A DNA stretch of 64,000 bases from Ilumatobacter fluminis. Lineage in GTDB: Bacteria > Actinomycetota > Acidimicrobiia > Acidimicrobiales > Ilumatobacteraceae. Under the pieces are notes generated by a model that worked only from the letters and a program-made list of their open reading frames with translations, searched no databases and had not been told where the DNA came from. Position 1 is the stretch's first letter. Every line of letters starts with the position of its first letter. The stretch is from contig NZ_SOAU01000001.1 in the NCBI RefSeq assembly GCF_004364865.1, forward strand, positions 3,814,001 to 3,878,000, in the 5' to 3' direction. The position numbers and the translations under genes are program-made. Positions 63,092 through 64,000 of this stretch are shown one piece after another.

Positions 63092-63892
63092 TCAGACGCC
63101 GGCGAGGTCGTCGGCGATCCACTGCCGCTTGATCTCGCGCCAGCCCTCGTCGTCCTTGCCCCGCCGCCAGTAGGGCGAGATGGAGCAGCCGGCGCGGTCG
63201 ACATCGCGCTCGGCGACCAGGAAGCGACGCACGGCACGCACCTCGGCGGCCTCGCCGTGGACGAAGATGTCGACGTCGCCGGCCCACTCGAGCGCGGCGA
63301 TCTCGTCGACGAGGCGCTGTTCCGCCGACACATCATTCGATCGATGGCACCAGCGGACGTCGACGTCGGCGGCCGAATCGAGCACCAGTTCGTGTGCGGG
63401 TCCGTCGACCACACCGAGCACGATGACTCGGCGGCCGGCCGGCAGGACGTCGAGCGAGGCCGCGATCGCCGGGAGCGCGCTCTCGTCACCGACCAAGAGG
63501 TGCCAGTCGGCGTCGAGGTTCGGTCGGTACCCGCCGCTCGGCCCGATCATCTGGAGCCGGTCACCGACCTGGGCGTTCTGGGCCCACCGGCCGGCGTACC
63601 CGACGTCGCCGTGGGCGACGAAGTCGATGGTGACGTGGCGACGTTCCGGGTCCCAGGCCCGGATCGTGTAGCGACGACCCTTCGGCTTCAGGGCCGGATC
63701 GAGGTCCTTGACCTCATCGGCCTCGAACGGCACCGAGTACGGCGCACCGTCGGGCACGAACAGCGCGTTCACGTACTGATCGGTGTGCTCGGTCGGCTCG
63801 AAGTCGGCCAACCCTGCGCCGCCGAACACGATGCGCACCATGGTCGGGGTCAGCCGCTCGACCGCCACGACGGTTCCGTACTGTTCACTCAT
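63092..63892 (-). CDS. Siderophore-interacting protein (ViuB-type ferric reductase)
   Basis: 266 aa. The FAD-binding half has LTPTMVRIVFGGAGLADFEP, the flavin motif RRYTIRAWDPERRHVTIDFVAHG and GDRLQMIGPSGGYRP. The SIP C-terminal half includes WHLLVGDESALPAIAASLDVLP and ends SISPYWRRGKDDEGWREIKRQW. It releases iron from siderophores in the cytoplasm by reduction. It heads the iron cluster, with an IdeR-like box 64 nt upstream. AAAGTGAG lies 5 nt before the ATG. Confidence 0.93.
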   Translation of the reverse strand: MSEQYGTVVAVERLTPTMVRIVFGGAGLADFEPTEHTDQYVNALFVPDGAPYSVPFEADEVKDLDPALKPKGRRYTIRAWDPERRHVTIDFVAHGDVGYAGRWAQNAQVGDRLQMIGPSGGYRPNLDADWHLLVGDESALPAIAASLDVLPAGRRVIVLGVVDGPAHELVLDSAADVDVRWCHRSNDVSAEQRLVDEIAALEWAGDVDIFVHGEAAEVRAVRRFLVAERDVDRAGCSISPYWRRGKDDEGWREIKRQWIADDLAGV

Positions 63893-63955
63893 GTCGGCTC
63901 ACTTTCACGATCTCGTCAGGACCAGACTGGCCGCTGACCAGGAACTCCTGATATG

Positions 63956-63974
63956 AATTGTCAGGGCAACCTAA
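63956..63974 (-). promoter_or_regulatory. Weaker IdeR/DtxR-like iron box
   Basis: On the minus strand TTAGGTTGCCCTGACAATT matches the 19-bp IdeR consensus at 12 positions, best in the left half. It lies in the 5' region of the SIP gene. A divergent gene beyond the right edge may share it. Confidence 0.5.
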
Positions 63975-64000
63975 CAGTCGTGATCTACGACGCCCACCTC

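Noticed and set aside
1-64000. Mobile elements, integrase, attachment sites or tRNA genes
   Set aside because: No transposase, integrase, tRNA cloverleaf or long flanking repeat could be found by eye; the REP-like palindromes are the only repeat families seen.

Overview
The window is a stretch of bacterial chromosome with very high GC and dense genes. The gene content points to an actinobacterium, most likely class Acidimicrobiia (Ilumatobacter-like). The signs are an NDMA-dependent alcohol dehydrogenase of the mycofactocin-associated type, a DUF222/HNH (13E12-type) protein, SCO6745- and DUF6458-type proteins, a gatCAB operon, many GTG starts, and about 20 genes with a TANNNT hexamer 6-9 nt before the start codon, the pattern of leaderless actinobacterial transcripts. 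The taxonomic call is inference. No rRNA, tRNA, CRISPR array, prophage or insertion sequence was seen.

Layout. 1-14.2 kb: a giant exported PKD protein whose C-terminal part resembles EF/ExoY nucleotidyl cyclases (cut by the left edge), valS, two cell-wall genes (L,D-transpeptidase and LytR-CpsA-Psr), an alcohol dehydrogenase-MoxR-VWA operon, a frameshifted gene and a PhzF-like protein. 14.2-27.1 kb: an M16 lipoprotein protease, a UgpC-type ATPase, an FAD sugar-acid oxidase, an Ogt/Ada-AlkA repair pair, a complete sugar ABC importer (two permeases and a binding protein) and a GHMP kinase. 27.1-37.6 kb: a GGDEF sensor, gatCAB, a LysR/EamA divergent pair, a divergent pair of citrate synthases of which one carries a DNA-binding head, and a second GGDEF protein. 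37.6-50.5 kb: dehydrogenase, LmbE-type deacetylase, lgt, esterase, TetR regulator, TPR-HD-GYP phosphodiesterase, M48 protease, YbaK, thioesterase, a frameshifted DUF222 gene, two methyltransferases, a small exported protein and a YceH-SnoaL fusion. 50.5-58.7 kb: an mcl-type malyl-CoA lyase with a second CitE-like lyase, small unknown proteins, a Bcr/CflA efflux pump, UspA and thioesterase genes. 58.7-64 kb: an iron/siderophore cluster, all on the minus strand, with two binding lipoproteins and two siderophore-interacting flavoproteins, flanked and interrupted by IdeR/DtxR-like boxes.

How it fits together. Most genes are core metabolism and envelope functions. The points that stand out are regulatory DNA (tandem palindromes between the citrate synthases, iron boxes, candidate TetR and LysR operators, two kinds of REP-like palindromes in convergent gaps), several unusual domain fusions, and the large exported protein at the left edge. 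No gap between genes exceeds about 230 bases. The two largest (22441-22664 and 45833-46043) hold hairpins and promoter sequence.
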